Below, one piece after another: positions 7,285 to 15,487 of a stretch of DNA of 26,303 nucleotides. A program made the position numbers and the translations under genes. Within the stretch, counting starts at the first letter, position 1. Every line of letters starts with the position of its first letter. Origin of the DNA: Bacillota bacterium (lineage in GTDB: Bacteria > Bacillota > Clostridia > Christensenellales > Aristaeellaceae); assembly GCA_023409955.1 (NCBI GenBank), contig JAEYQQ010000172.1:1-26303 (forward strand), given 5' to 3'. The notes below the pieces were generated by a model. That model did not search any database. It was not told the origin of the DNA and worked only from the letters and a program-made list of their open reading frames with translations.

Positions 7285-8472
7285 TCATTCTCCTTCCAAT
7301 GCCCGCGCAAGACGGTTGACTGCTTCCGTAATATTTTTATGGGGACAGCCGAAATTCAGCCGCATAAACCCTTCTCCTGCCTTTTTGCCAAAGAACACAC
7401 CGTCTGTCAGTGCCAGCCCATGCAAATGGGTTAAACGGGTGATTTCCCGGTTGCTAAGGCCATAATCCCTTAAATCAAGCCAAGCAAGATAGGTACCTTC
7501 AATGGGTGATAGCTTTGCTCTGGGCAGCTTTTTTGCTATCAGTTCTCCAAGCAGCTTTCTGCCGGCATCCAGATAAGCTATCAATCCATCCAGCCAATCA
7601 TCCCCGGTTTCATAAGCCGCTCTGGTTCCTTCCAGCGCAAAAATGTTACCACTGCGCACACCGCCCGCAGTGAGTACCTTTTCCAAAGCGTCAAGCATCT
7701 GTGCATTCCGGGTAAAAAGAACGGCTTGCTGCAAACCAGCCAGGTTGAATGTCTTGCTGGCTGCGGCCAAGGTCACAACCTTAGCATGGAGGTTATCCCC
7801 CGTTAAGGATAGCGCCGGTATAAATGTTTTCGGCGCATAAACGAAGTCCGCATGAATTTCGTCACAGACAAGTGGCGTGTGGTATTGATGAAGCAGTGCG
7901 AAAAGCTTTTGTAACTCAACCTTAGTCCAAACCCTGGATACAGGGTTGTGGGGGCTGCACAAAAGCAGCATCTTCGCGCCTGCAATAAGCTGTTCCTCCA
8001 GCTGCTCAAGATTCATCTGCCAGTTTCCGTCCGCATCCTGTACCAATGGATTTTCCACCGTCACCCGACCATTGCTTTCAATGGAGGAATAAAAGGGCCC
8101 ATACACCGGCGGCTGAACAATAATACCATCCCCCGGCTGTGTAAAGGCTTGGATGCATGCCTTCAGCCCCGTCACCACACAAGGCAGCATCAACATTTGA
8201 TGCTGCTCTAGCTCAACATGATGCCTGCGGTGCCAATAATGTAATACAGCCTGATTATCCTGCTCCGTGATTTGTGTATAGCCATAGGTTCCATGGGCCG
8301 CTCTTTGCAGTATTGCCTGCTGCACCCCTGGGGGGCTAGGGAAATCCATGTCCGCCACCCACATGGGCAGAAGCTCCTTGGCACCCTCCTCCTTTAAATC
8401 CATCTCCCACTTTTCGCTATGGGTGCCTTTGCGGTAAATCCCCTGATCAAAATAATCAAAACTGAATTGCAA
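7285..8472 (-). CDS. patB: PLP-dependent aminotransferase/C-S lyase, MalY/PatB family
   Basis: This is a fold-type I PLP enzyme of the cystathionine beta-lyase-like MalY/PatB group. The 395-residue product starts with the family element LPMWVADMDFPSPPGV (~35-50). It has SPHNPVSRVW (Asn contacting PLP), CDEIHADF (the PLP-nitrogen Asp) and AAASKTFNLAGLQQA with the Schiff-base Lys at ~240. Likely activity is cleavage of cystathionine or cysteine conjugates to pyruvate, ammonia and a thiol; the exact substrate cannot be read from sequence. The start is a TTG at 8472 with AAGGGGG upstream, 15 nt after the methyltransferase stop. It overlaps nothing but is tightly followed by pepV. Confidence 0.88.
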   Translation of the reverse strand: MQFSFDYFDQGIYRKGTHSEKWEMDLKEEGAKELLPMWVADMDFPSPPGVQQAILQRAAHGTYGYTQITEQDNQAVLHYWHRRHHVELEQHQMLMLPCVVTGLKACIQAFTQPGDGIIVQPPVYGPFYSSIESNGRVTVENPLVQDADGNWQMNLEQLEEQLIAGAKMLLLCSPHNPVSRVWTKVELQKLFALLHQYHTPLVCDEIHADFVYAPKTFIPALSLTGDNLHAKVVTLAAASKTFNLAGLQQAVLFTRNAQMLDALEKVLTAGGVRSGNIFALEGTRAAYETGDDWLDGLIAYLDAGRKLLGELIAKKLPRAKLSPIEGTYLAWLDLRDYGLSNREITRLTHLHGLALTDGVFFGKKAGEGFMRLNFGCPHKNITEAVNRLARALEGE

Positions 8473-8487
8473 CGCTTGCTTCCCCCT

Positions 8488-9090
8488 TCATGATTCATTA
8501 TCAAGTGCCGCACGGATCACCCAAAATCCCCCGCTCTTTTCCACGACCTGAACACTCTGATAAATGGTATTGAGGAAAGTCAGCGCCGAGGGCGCTCCCT
8601 GCTGCTTGCGTATGACAATGTACAGTGAGCCGCCGGGCATAAGATGAAGCAGGCTTTGCTCAAACAAGCTGTAAATCACCTGTTTTCCAGCCCGGATAGG
8701 CGGATTGGTTATAATACATGAAAATTTGGCATCCATTATCGCCTCAAAGCCATCACTTTGAAGCACGCGGACATGAACGCTGTTTTGCTTGGCGTTTTTC
8801 TGGCTTAATTCCACCGCCCGGCTATTGATATCCACCATGGTGACACGTGCAGTGGGGTATGCCTTAGCAAGAGAAATGCCCACAGGCCCCCAGCCGCAGC
8901 CCAAATCCAAGATGTCCCCAGATAGAGGCGGAAGTGACCCCAGCAAAAGCTCCGTTCCCTTATCCAACCCATCCCTTGAAAATACGCCGGCATCCGTTTC
9001 AAACACAAGGCTGTGACCCATAAAATTTGTGGTACATTCCCCCGGCTTATGAGCGCTTACCGGGGCTTTCGAATAATAATGGTCAGGCAT
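8488..9090 (-). CDS. Class I SAM methyltransferase, RsmC-like
   Basis: The 200-residue product has the SAM-binding motif ILDLGCGWGPVG and the amino-methylation motif NPPIRAGK, with a short N-terminal segment (YYSKAPVSAHKPGECTTNF). This is the single-domain RsmC/YbxB form common in Firmicutes. Relatives methylate guanine N2 in 16S rRNA; the target here is inferred. I preferred the ATG at 9090 because GGGAGG sits 9 nt upstream; an ATG at 9096 is only 3 nt from that site. The gene overlaps the end of the rsuA-type gene by 8 nt, which fits an rRNA-modification pair. Confidence 0.88.
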   Translation of the reverse strand: MPDHYYSKAPVSAHKPGECTTNFMGHSLVFETDAGVFSRDGLDKGTELLLGSLPPLSGDILDLGCGWGPVGISLAKAYPTARVTMVDINSRAVELSQKNAKQNSVHVRVLQSDGFEAIMDAKFSCIITNPPIRAGKQVIYSLFEQSLLHLMPGGSLYIVIRKQQGAPSALTFLNTIYQSVQVVEKSGGFWVIRAALDNES

Positions 9091-9823
9091 TGTCATCTTC
9101 CTCCCCCATTACGTCCCGTTTCAGCGCCTCAATTTCCTTTGGTGTAAGCTCTCTGAATGCACCTTCGGGTAACGCTTCATCCAGTTGCAGGCTTCCAAAG
9201 GTCATGCGCTTTAAGTCTGTTACCGTCCGCCCTCTGGCCAGGAACATGCGCTTAACCTGGTGGAACTTGCCTTCCTTGATGGTGACCATGGCTTGCGACT
9301 CCTGCACGCTTGTACTGATGATGGCAAGCTTTGCGGGCATGGCCACAAAGTCAGATAGCTGCAGACCCTTGGCAAATGCGACAACATCCAAATCATCCAA
9401 CGGCCCATCCACCTTGACCAGATAATTCTTGGCCACATGGCGTTTGGGGGATAAAAGAAAGTGGGCCAGCGGCCCATCGGTGGTGAAGAGCAATAACCCC
9501 CGGGCATCCTTGTCCAGACGCCCCACCGGCATAAGCCCCATGGCACGGATATGCGGCGGAAGCAAATCAACAACCGTTTTTGCCTTCCTGTCCCTGGCGG
9601 CTGTCAATATCCCCGGTGGCTTGTTCAGCATCCCATAGCGGAAGGCGGCCAAGCTTAACGGCCGCCCATCTACAACAACCCCATCGGCATTTATATCCGT
9701 TTTCCTGCCAGGGTCCAAACAGGGCTGGCCGTTGACCGACACCCGACCTTTTTTGATCATGTCCTTGATGCTGCTGCGAGTGCCCAATCCCTGGTCGCAC
9801 AGTAGCTTGTCCAGCCGTATCAT
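9083..9823 (-). CDS. rsuA: 16S rRNA pseudouridine synthase, RsuA/RluB/E/F family
   Basis: A 246-residue pseudouridine synthase that isomerises specific uridines in rRNA. An N-terminal S4 RNA-binding domain (IRLDKLLCDQGLGTRSSIKD) is followed by the catalytic core with NKPPGIL and GRLDKDARGLLLFTTDG, which contains the catalytic Asp, then KNYLVKVDG and EGKFHQVKRMF. All are RsuA-family landmarks. The ATG at 9823 overlaps the upstream gene's junction in the arrangement TAACATG, so coupling is likely; the frame runs open to 9925 inside the membrane-protein gene. The exact uridine is inferred from family only. Confidence 0.9.
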   Translation of the reverse strand: MIRLDKLLCDQGLGTRSSIKDMIKKGRVSVNGQPCLDPGRKTDINADGVVVDGRPLSLAAFRYGMLNKPPGILTAARDRKAKTVVDLLPPHIRAMGLMPVGRLDKDARGLLLFTTDGPLAHFLLSPKRHVAKNYLVKVDGPLDDLDVVAFAKGLQLSDFVAMPAKLAIISTSVQESQAMVTIKEGKFHQVKRMFLARGRTVTDLKRMTFGSLQLDEALPEGAFRELTPKEIEALKRDVMGEEDDNA

Positions 9824-9824
9824 G

Positions 9825-10724
9825 TTACTGCTCGTCCCCCAACTGGCGGATATACTGGGCCTGCAGCGCCTTGCGCAAAGGCAGCAGCGGCAGGTACAGC
9901 AAAATGATAACTGCCAGTGCCCCAAAAAACATTTGTGGCTCTGCCATCTTAGTCAAATCAAAACGCATTGTATTTATAAAATCCCGAAGCACCCGCCAGC
10001 CCATATAGCCTGCCGGAATAATGACAGGCAGCAGAAGCAGGCTCTGGATCAGGCTCACAGCAAATTGTCCAAGTCGATGTCCTTTCAATCTGCGAAGCAT
10101 TTCACGGCGTGCTATTTTATAATTACCACCAGCCTTAGCCCATACAAAGCGCAGCATACCGTTGCGCATCATGCCAAAGAGCAGTATCAGAAACAGCAGG
10201 CCGGCAAAAGCTACGATCATGTAAATGCCTTCCATAAAGCCATACTCAGGCCCCAGCGCCTTCCCAAGGCTAACGAACAGGCGCAGTACATGGGTACCAT
10301 CTTCCACGCCATACAGCAGATACCAGCCAACACCAAGCCCTGCAATCAGTGGCAGCGCCCAGGGCAGCAAATGCAGGCCCTGCATGAAAACAGCCTTGAG
10401 CTTTTGACCATAGCCAGAGAAACGGATCAAGTGCACAGAGGAAAAGGAACCGCCGTTTTTCAAAGCGTATTCTGCCGCCTCACCCATGGAATACCGAAGA
10501 GGCAGTATCACAAGCAAATACAGCACTGGCGTTAAAAGAGCCAAAAATTTCATCTGGCCAATGCGATGGTCAAAAAATAGTACGGCCATGGGAAGCAAAG
10601 CCAGAACCCTCAAAAGAACCATGGCCAACATGCCTGCCAGCCAATCGACATAATTCCTTTTCATTGCATTTTTCATCATTGCTAAGGCGTTCCGCAATGT
10701 CTTGGGGGCTGATGCTTGCAGCAT
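9825..10724 (-). CDS. Polytopic membrane protein, unknown function
   Basis: I do not recognise the family. The 299-residue protein has about six hydrophobic segments (near residues 29-51, 58-77, 117-138, 165-188, 222-245 and 265-287). Basic, amphipathic stretches lie between them, such as KIARREMLRRLKGHRLGQ before the fifth. The pattern vaguely resembles DUF975-type Firmicutes membrane proteins, but no diagnostic motif is visible. ATG at 10724 has AAAGGAGG about 9 nt upstream. It is the first gene of the rsuA-methyltransferase-patB-pepV operon and is followed by rsuA with the junction TAACATG. Confidence 0.82.
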   Translation of the reverse strand: MLQASAPKTLRNALAMMKNAMKRNYVDWLAGMLAMVLLRVLALLPMAVLFFDHRIGQMKFLALLTPVLYLLVILPLRYSMGEAAEYALKNGGSFSSVHLIRFSGYGQKLKAVFMQGLHLLPWALPLIAGLGVGWYLLYGVEDGTHVLRLFVSLGKALGPEYGFMEGIYMIVAFAGLLFLILLFGMMRNGMLRFVWAKAGGNYKIARREMLRRLKGHRLGQFAVSLIQSLLLLPVIIPAGYMGWRVLRDFINTMRFDLTKMAEPQMFFGALAVIILLYLPLLPLRKALQAQYIRQLGDEQ

Positions 10725-10743
10725 AGCGCAATCCTCCTTTATT

Positions 10744-10761
10744 CAACAGGGATACACCTGT
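10744..10761 (-). other. Small leader hairpin upstream of membrane-protein operon
   Basis: AACAGG and CCTGTT, six nt apart, form a 6-bp stem in the ~113-nt leader between the predicted minus-strand start (~10837) and the ATG at 10724. It lies just upstream of the ribosome site and has no T-run, so it is not a terminator. Function unknown. Confidence 0.35.
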
Positions 10762-10843
10762 TCCTTTATTTCCCTTATCAGTCGGCTGACGATTCCCTTT
10801 TGCAGCCAAGCCAATGGCGATCCGCTTACGGATTGCTAAACAT

Positions 10844-10872
10844 AGTATACTCTACACAGCATTTGCGTGCAA
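10844..10872 (-). promoter_or_regulatory. Promoter of five-gene minus operon
   Basis: On the minus strand, -35 TTGCAC (10872-10867) and -10 TATACT (10849-10844) are 17 nt apart. Its -35 directly abuts the -35 of the divergent plus-strand promoter. Confidence 0.68.
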
Positions 10873-10902
10873 TTGCAATTATTTGCTGAGCCATGATATA
10901 AT
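10873..10902 (+). promoter_or_regulatory. Promoter of radical SAM gene
   Basis: -35 TTGCAA (10873-10878) and extended -10 TGATATAAT (hexamer 10897-10902) are 18 nt apart. The predicted start near 10909 leaves a ~20 nt leader to the TTG start. The -35 is shared in a palindrome, TGCAATTGCA, with the divergent promoter. Confidence 0.75.
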
Positions 10903-10929
10903 TTATCCCCTGAAAGGAGCGTGGTTTCA

Positions 10930-12594
10930 TTGCGTCTGACCTTGATAGGCGTCGCCAGCAAATATGTACACCAATGTCTCGCTCCCTGGTGCCTAAAGGC
11001 AGGCCTTGACCAATATGGTGTTTATGAACCATGTCAGGTGCTGGAGCTGAATATCAATCAACCCTTTCATCAGGCACTTTCATCTATCATGAAAACAACG
11101 CCTGACCTAATCGGGTTTTCTACTTATATATGGAACATTCAATACATCCGCAACCTGATTGACAGCATTAAGTTGCTTTCTCCAAACACCGTCATCGTTC
11201 TTGGCGGCCCGGAAGCTGGAAGCCGCCCCGATGGCATACTCACAGAAATTGCAAAAGCCGACTTTGTTATCTCAGGTCCTGGTGAATATGCCTTTTCAGA
11301 GCTTGTCAGGCGCCTTTCCCAAAGGCTTGATGTCAAAGACATTCCAGGCCTTTCCCTAAGAAGCAACGGTGAAGTGATCATGAATCGCCCCATGCCCTTG
11401 CCCCTTGAGCAGCCTTCGCCCTATACAAAAGAGTGCATCGATGCTCTTCATGGCCGCATCGTTTATCTGGAAACCTCCCGGGGCTGCCCTTACCGCTGCT
11501 CCTTTTGCCTGTCCGGCCTGGAAAGCTCCGTAACCTTCATCCCCCTGGAACAGGCCAAGCAGCAGCTGCTGCTACTTGCAAAGTCCGGTGCAAAAACCAT
11601 CAAGCTGGTAGACCGAACCTTCAACTGTCACAAAGAAAGAGCCTATGAGATCATCCGCTTTCTAATAGAAAAGCATCTAGATGGGACCATTGGGAATGTC
11701 TGCTTTCATTTTGAAATAGCGGCTGACCTTTTTGATGAAGCAACGCTTCAATTGCTCAAACATGCCCCAACCGGCCTTTTTCAAATGGAGGCAGGTCTGC
11801 AGAGCTTTCATGCAAAAACCCTGGAAGCCTGCCAAAGAAAAACCGATATTGACAAGCTGAGCAAGAACATTGCATTCCTTATTTCAGGCGGAAACGTCCA
11901 CCTGCATCTAGATCTGATAGCCGGTCTCCCCTATGAAGATTTTGATACCTTCGGTAAATCAGTGGATCAGGCGTTGGCCCTTGCACCCCATATGCTGCAG
12001 CTGGGTTTTCTAAAGCTTTTGCATGGCAGCCGTCTGCGGGATCAGGCTCAAGAATTTGGCATCCTGAGTACCCCGTTCCCCCCTTATGAAATCCTTACAA
12101 CCAAATGGCTCTCCTTTGAGGATATTCAAAAGCTTAAGCAGTGCGAAGAAGCTTTAGACAGACTCTACAACAGCGGCAAGTTCAATCGAACAATGAACCT
12201 TGTTTTTCAAAGCAGCATATCCCCCTTCCACTTTTTCTGTATTATGGGAGAGATCCTTTGTAAAATCCAGGGCAGTCTATCTTTGGACCAATGCGCCAAG
12301 CTGGCCTTTGATTTCATCAAAACCTTGCCTGGAATATCCATGCCAGCACTTCGGGATGCCATGGTCATGGACAGGATCGCCACAGACAATACAGGCTACA
12401 TCCCCCCGTTCCTTGCCATTGCCGATACACGTTTAGGCAGCGCTGTCAATGGTTTGCGCCAAATATACCCTCCTGGAAAAAAGCTTGGTGCATGTATTTT
12501 GTACGAAGGTGGTGAAAGACTGTTTTGGACAGACTATGCCAACCGCCATCCGGTAACACAAGAATACGCTGTCTATTCAAAACCGTTAGTTTGA
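10930..12594 (+). CDS. B12-binding-domain radical SAM protein with C-terminal DUF4080-like region
   Basis: The N-terminal ~130 residues form a cobalamin-binding Rossmann-like domain (LTLIGVASKYVHQCL…IVLGGPEAG…SGPGEYAFSEL). The radical SAM core follows with the cluster motif CPYRCSFC (C186, C190, C193 from the TTG start). The rest of the TIM-barrel includes FEIAADLFDE and DLIAGLPYEDF. The last ~150 residues match the DUF4080 layout. No clear DxHxxG base-off motif is visible, as in many members. The substrate is unknown; relatives are often called anaerobic Mg-protoporphyrin cyclase-like by homology only. I chose TTG at 10930 because AAAGGAG is 10 nt upstream; GTG at 10921 is only 1 nt from it. 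The 3' end overlaps the convergent VanZ-like gene by 9 nt. Confidence 0.85.
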   Translation: MRLTLIGVASKYVHQCLAPWCLKAGLDQYGVYEPCQVLELNINQPFHQALSSIMKTTPDLIGFSTYIWNIQYIRNLIDSIKLLSPNTVIVLGGPEAGSRPDGILTEIAKADFVISGPGEYAFSELVRRLSQRLDVKDIPGLSLRSNGEVIMNRPMPLPLEQPSPYTKECIDALHGRIVYLETSRGCPYRCSFCLSGLESSVTFIPLEQAKQQLLLLAKSGAKTIKLVDRTFNCHKERAYEIIRFLIEKHLDGTIGNVCFHFEIAADLFDEATLQLLKHAPTGLFQMEAGLQSFHAKTLEACQRKTDIDKLSKNIAFLISGGNVHLHLDLIAGLPYEDFDTFGKSVDQALALAPHMLQLGFLKLLHGSRLRDQAQEFGILSTPFPPYEILTTKWLSFEDIQKLKQCEEALDRLYNSGKFNRTMNLVFQSSISPFHFFCIMGEILCKIQGSLSLDQCAKLAFDFIKTLPGISMPALRDAMVMDRIATDNTGYIPPFLAIADTRLGSAVNGLRQIYPPGKKLGACILYEGGERLFWTDYANRHPVTQEYAVYSKPLV

Positions 12595-12981
12595 TACCCG
12601 CTTGCCCTTTGATCTTTTTTTCGCGGCCTTGACAGTATAATGGACCAGTGTATATGCCCCGCCGAATACCAGTACGCCCCAAATGCCCATGGCTATATCG
12701 GCAAGCTCCATGTTTCCGGTATTTGTTAGAGCTTGTCCAATTTCAATGGCGAAAACCAGCATCCCCATGACCGTCAATGTATACACCCAGGCAACCGCAT
12801 TGGGACGCAGCTTTGCAAAGACCCAGCGCACCACCAGAAACAAAAAAAGTCCAATAACGCCCATGACCAGAAAATGAAGCTGCTTGTCATTGAGAAACAG
12901 CTCAAAGCTGTCGTTCAAATGCAAGATATAGTCATGGATCTTAGCAACCAAATCCACAGCAAAGTATAAAAATCGTTTCAT
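12586..12981 (-). CDS. VanZ-like membrane protein
   Basis: The 131-residue product has about four hydrophobic segments. It shows the VanZ-like pattern of a DKxxHF element (NDKQLHFLVMGVIGLFLFL) followed by EIGQALTNTGNMELADIAMGIWG, resembling the E-x-x-Q…D-x-x-x-N/G signature. VanZ-family proteins can influence teicoplanin sensitivity, but most members have no defined role. I chose the ATG at 12981 because AAAGGA lies 7 nt upstream; the frame extends to 13008. Its stop lies inside the convergent radical SAM gene. There is a Lys/Arg-rich cytoplasmic tail (KAAKKRSKGKR). Confidence 0.7.
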   Translation of the reverse strand: MKRFLYFAVDLVAKIHDYILHLNDSFELFLNDKQLHFLVMGVIGLFLFLVVRWVFAKLRPNAVAWVYTLTVMGMLVFAIEIGQALTNTGNMELADIAMGIWGVLVFGGAYTLVHYTVKAAKKRSKGKRVSN

Positions 12982-13055
12982 CCTTCTGTCCTTTCCAAAA
13001 AGTAACATGGGATTGCATACAAATAACGATTATCCCTTGCAAAACCCTGCCATAT

Positions 13056-14285
13056 ATGGAGATGAACCTCTTGCAGCAGCCCCAAACCATAATACATAAA
13101 CTTCAGTCTCGCCGGTATCAACTCATTGGCCTTTTTATCTTAATACTGTTATGGCGTTTTTGCCTGCTGGCCCTTGGCCTGGATCCCTTCAGCCATGACC
13201 CTCAGGATTCATATACGCTGCAGGCACTGGCCTGGCGGATGGGCCTTTTGCATCTTCCGGAAAATATACCTCAGTTGGAGCTGGCGGTTTATCAAGGCCA
13301 TACTTATGTCAGTTTTCCACCTGTACCGACACTTCCTATATGGTTGCTGACCTTTTTCTTTGGGGAGTATACCCCTAACCGCATGGTTAACCTGATCTAC
13401 TTTTTATCCAGCTATCTGGTGGGATACTCGTTATGCCGCCGCTATCAAAAAAGTGATCTATCCGCTGCCGGCTGGTCATTTTTTCTGGTTGCCGGCTGCA
13501 ACCTGCTCAATATTTGCTGGTTCGGCGGTGTATGGTACCAGGCACAAGCGCTTTCTTTTTTGCTAACGCTGTGCGCTTTCCGCCTACTTCTAGAAGCAAA
13601 GCCTCTTTTGCTCAGCGCTGGACTTTGCTGCTTAGCGCTGGCGGTAGGCTGCCGACCGTTCCAAGCCGTTTATGTACCTGTTGCCCTATATTTAGTATAC
13701 AACCAGCTTCAGCAGTGCAATAAATATTCCTTGCCGCGTTCTCTTTTTCACTTGCTATTGCTATGCCTTCTGCCGCTGTTCATTGGCGTGGCTTATGGCT
13801 TGTATAATTTTGCCCGCTTTGATTCTTTTCTGGAATTCGGCCATACCTACCTTCACGAATTTCAAACCTATGGCCCGCAGTTTTCCCTTTTGTACATTAA
13901 GCAGAATCTGCAAAATATCCTGAGGCTGCCCTTTATACAAGATGGGCGCCTTGATTTTCCAAGGTTCTATGGCTTTGCTTTTTATCTTTCTAACCCGCTG
14001 TTTCTTCTTACCGCAGTCAGCCTGATACGAAGCATCACTCAAAAGCGAATGAACATGCTGGATCTGCTTCTCGTCTTAAGCTTGCTGGTCCACTTCTTCC
14101 TGCTGCTTTTGCACCGCACCTTTGGCGGATGGCAGTTTGGCACCAGGTACCTGATTGATTTGTGCCCAGTATTGTTTTTCCTTACGATTCGTCATCCGGA
14201 AAAAACTGCGTCCTCTGTCTATATTGTTGCTGCATGGGGCATTCTTTTCAATCTGTACGGCGGTTTACTTCATTTTTTGACTTGA
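13056..14285 (+). CDS. GT-C-like polytopic membrane protein, possible glycosyltransferase
   Basis: The protein of up to 409 residues is strongly hydrophobic with about 9-11 membrane segments. The first extracytoplasmic loop has DPFSHDPQDSYTLQALAW, followed by YVSFPPVPTLPIW. This resembles the acidic first loop and proline-rich second element of GT-C (PMT/ArnT-type) lipid-linked sugar transferases. No family is recognised with certainty, so the function is inferred from topology. The start is unsure: ATG 13056 has no clear ribosome site, while GGAG at 13058-13061 would suit a TTG at 13071. I see no clear promoter upstream. Divergent from the VanZ-like gene and followed 98 nt later by rubredoxin. 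Confidence 0.72.
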   Translation: MEMNLLQQPQTIIHKLQSRRYQLIGLFILILLWRFCLLALGLDPFSHDPQDSYTLQALAWRMGLLHLPENIPQLELAVYQGHTYVSFPPVPTLPIWLLTFFFGEYTPNRMVNLIYFLSSYLVGYSLCRRYQKSDLSAAGWSFFLVAGCNLLNICWFGGVWYQAQALSFLLTLCAFRLLLEAKPLLLSAGLCCLALAVGCRPFQAVYVPVALYLVYNQLQQCNKYSLPRSLFHLLLLCLLPLFIGVAYGLYNFARFDSFLEFGHTYLHEFQTYGPQFSLLYIKQNLQNILRLPFIQDGRLDFPRFYGFAFYLSNPLFLLTAVSLIRSITQKRMNMLDLLLVLSLLVHFFLLLLHRTFGGWQFGTRYLIDLCPVLFFLTIRHPEKTASSVYIVAAWGILFNLYGGLLHFLT

Positions 14286-14302
14286 TTTCTATAAATTTTC
14301 CG

Positions 14303-14331
14303 TTTCAATTTCCATGATACCATGTTATAAT
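14303..14331 (+). promoter_or_regulatory. Promoter of rubredoxin gene
   Basis: -35 TTTCAA (14303-14308) and extended -10 TGTTATAAT (hexamer 14326-14331) are 17 nt apart. The predicted start is near 14338, about 45 nt before the rubredoxin ATG. Confidence 0.72.
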
Positions 14332-14383
14332 CAGGGGGATGAGAGGGATAACCTCTCCATCCAAAAAACGGAGGTACATGCGC

Positions 14384-14542
14384 ATGGACATTTATGTTTG
14401 CACCGTTTGCGGCTATGTCTACGACCCTGCTGTAGGTGATCCCGACAATGGGCTGGAGGCCGGTGTCCCTTTTGAAGACCTTCCTGAAACCTTTGAGTGC
14501 CCCGTATGCGGTGTTGCCAAGGACATGTTCGAAAAGCAGTAA
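14384..14542 (+). CDS. Rubredoxin
   Basis: A 52-residue electron carrier with one iron bound by four cysteines. The two CxxC knuckles are CTVCGY and CPVCGV, and the intervening region has the typical YDPAVGDPDNGLEAGVPFED pattern. I chose the ATG at 14384 because GGAGG is 9 nt upstream; an ATG at 14378 is too close to it. Rubredoxins act in oxygen and peroxide detoxification or as low-potential donors in anaerobes. It appears to be a single-gene unit with its own promoter and terminator. Confidence 0.95.
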   Translation: MDIYVCTVCGYVYDPAVGDPDNGLEAGVPFEDLPETFECPVCGVAKDMFEKQ

Positions 14543-14557
14543 TCAAACACATAAAGA

Positions 14558-14594
14558 AAACCGGGAGTGGCTTATCGCTTCTCCCGGTTTCTTA
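14558..14594. terminator. Bidirectional terminator between rubredoxin and mpg
   Basis: A perfect 10-bp stem AAACCGGGAG/CTCCCGGTTT (14558-14567 with 14581-14590) has a 13-nt loop. The plus strand continues GGTTTCTTATT and the minus strand continues GGTTTTCTTTAT, so it can stop transcription from both convergent genes. Confidence 0.88.
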
Positions 14595-15119
14595 TTAATC
14601 TGAATGATCGGAAAACCGCCAGGGAATCTCTTTCCAGGGAGAGGGGGCATAGTCTATGCCTACCCTCGGCAATGTTTTGATCACGGGTCGATAACCGTCA
14701 TCTTCCAGCCATATCTCATTCCCTGAACAAAGATCCAGACCATTTTGCGATTTTGTGATTCCAAAATGCTTAGTCCACTTTGCAGGGCCATCCCAGGGCT
14801 TTTCCAGCGCTCGGATAAGCACTGCTTGGGGCTGATCCCAGCTTCCTGTCACCACATTGAACAGCCAGTGCAGCCCATAGATAAGGTACACATAACTGAT
14901 GCCTCCGGCTTCATACAGCAATGCATTTCGGTTGGTCTTTCCATGCCTTGCATGGCATGCCAAATCCTCTTGCCCGCGGTATGCCTCCGTTTCCAATATA
15001 CGGCCCTTCAGCATGGTACCGTCATCTAGTTTACGGCAAATCAACTTGCCTACCAGCTGCGGCGCGCAGTCCAGTACATCCTGGCGATAGAACGTTTGGT
15101 CAATACGCCGCCCGTTCAT
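14595..15119 (-). CDS. 3-methyladenine DNA glycosylase (AAG/MPG family)
   Basis: This enzyme excises alkylated purines such as 3-methyladenine and hypoxanthine from DNA. The 174-residue product has RILETEAYRGQEDLACHA (catalytic Glu), then HGKTNRNALLYEAGGISYVY, YGLHWLFNVVT and LIRALEP-like LIRALEKP, all typical of the AAG fold. The ATG at 15119 overlaps the stop of the DUF1667 gene in TAATG, so translation is coupled; the frame is open to 15164. It is the last gene of the GlpA-like operon and ends just before a bidirectional terminator. Its presence in a glycerol-phosphate-type operon is unusual. Confidence 0.92.
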   Translation of the reverse strand: MNGRRIDQTFYRQDVLDCAPQLVGKLICRKLDDGTMLKGRILETEAYRGQEDLACHARHGKTNRNALLYEAGGISYVYLIYGLHWLFNVVTGSWDQPQAVLIRALEKPWDGPAKWTKHFGITKSQNGLDLCSGNEIWLEDDGYRPVIKTLPRVGIDYAPSPWKEIPWRFSDHSD

Positions 15120-15472
15120 TACTCCACTGACTTGGTGGCAATGATGGGAACGCCGCTTCCGCATACGTTTTCCAGCACAACCTGGCCCATTTGAATGGGA
15201 GCAGTCAACTCAAGTGCCCGGATCTCCTGCATGCAGCGGTCAATATCCTTTTTGGGGATTGGCGACTTGGTCTTTACGCTCAGCGGCATGCGGCGGCCAA
15301 CCACCGGAACCACAGCGGTGACCATGCGTTCAGGGGATACGCTTTCCTGCTTGCCATATATTTCGCCGCGCTTGCAGGCATTACCGGTGATGGAAACAAC
15401 CTTGCCCTCTTCCGTGACAACTTCCATCCGGCAGCCCACAGGGCAGCTGATGCATGTGATCATCTGCTTCAT
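15119..15472 (-). CDS. DUF1667 Cys-rich protein (oxidoreductase partner)
   Basis: The 117-residue product begins MKQMITCISCPVGCRMEV, with C7, C10 and C14 plus C33 in GNACKRGEIYG. This is the four-cysteine set typical of DUF1667, likely binding an iron-sulfur cluster or another metal. DUF1667 genes are regularly found beside GlpA-like and NAD/FAD oxidoreductase genes, as here, and are thought to act as an electron-transfer subunit. The second half (MVTAVVPVVGRRMPLSVKTK) is also family-typical. It lies 15 nt after the FAD oxidoreductase gene and overlaps mpg by 1 nt. Confidence 0.9.
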   Translation of the reverse strand: MKQMITCISCPVGCRMEVVTEEGKVVSITGNACKRGEIYGKQESVSPERMVTAVVPVVGRRMPLSVKTKSPIPKKDIDRCMQEIRALELTAPIQMGQVVLENVCGSGVPIIATKSVE

Positions 15473-15487
15473 TTATCAACCCTCCGA

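Noticed and set aside
9732..10535. 267-residue plus-strand frame opposite the membrane-protein gene
   Set aside because: The minus-strand membrane protein has a ribosome site, operon coupling and regular hydrophobic helices; the plus frame has no start context and shows no recognisable domain.
10744..10761. Riboswitch in the leader of the five-gene operon
   Set aside because: Only one 6-bp hairpin is visible, with no conserved aptamer element, so I list it as a plain hairpin.
13050..13059. Ten-bp palindrome CCATATATGG at the start of the GT-C-like gene
   Set aside because: Short self-complementary AT-rich sequence overlapping the start codon; no promoter geometry fits, and chance is likely.
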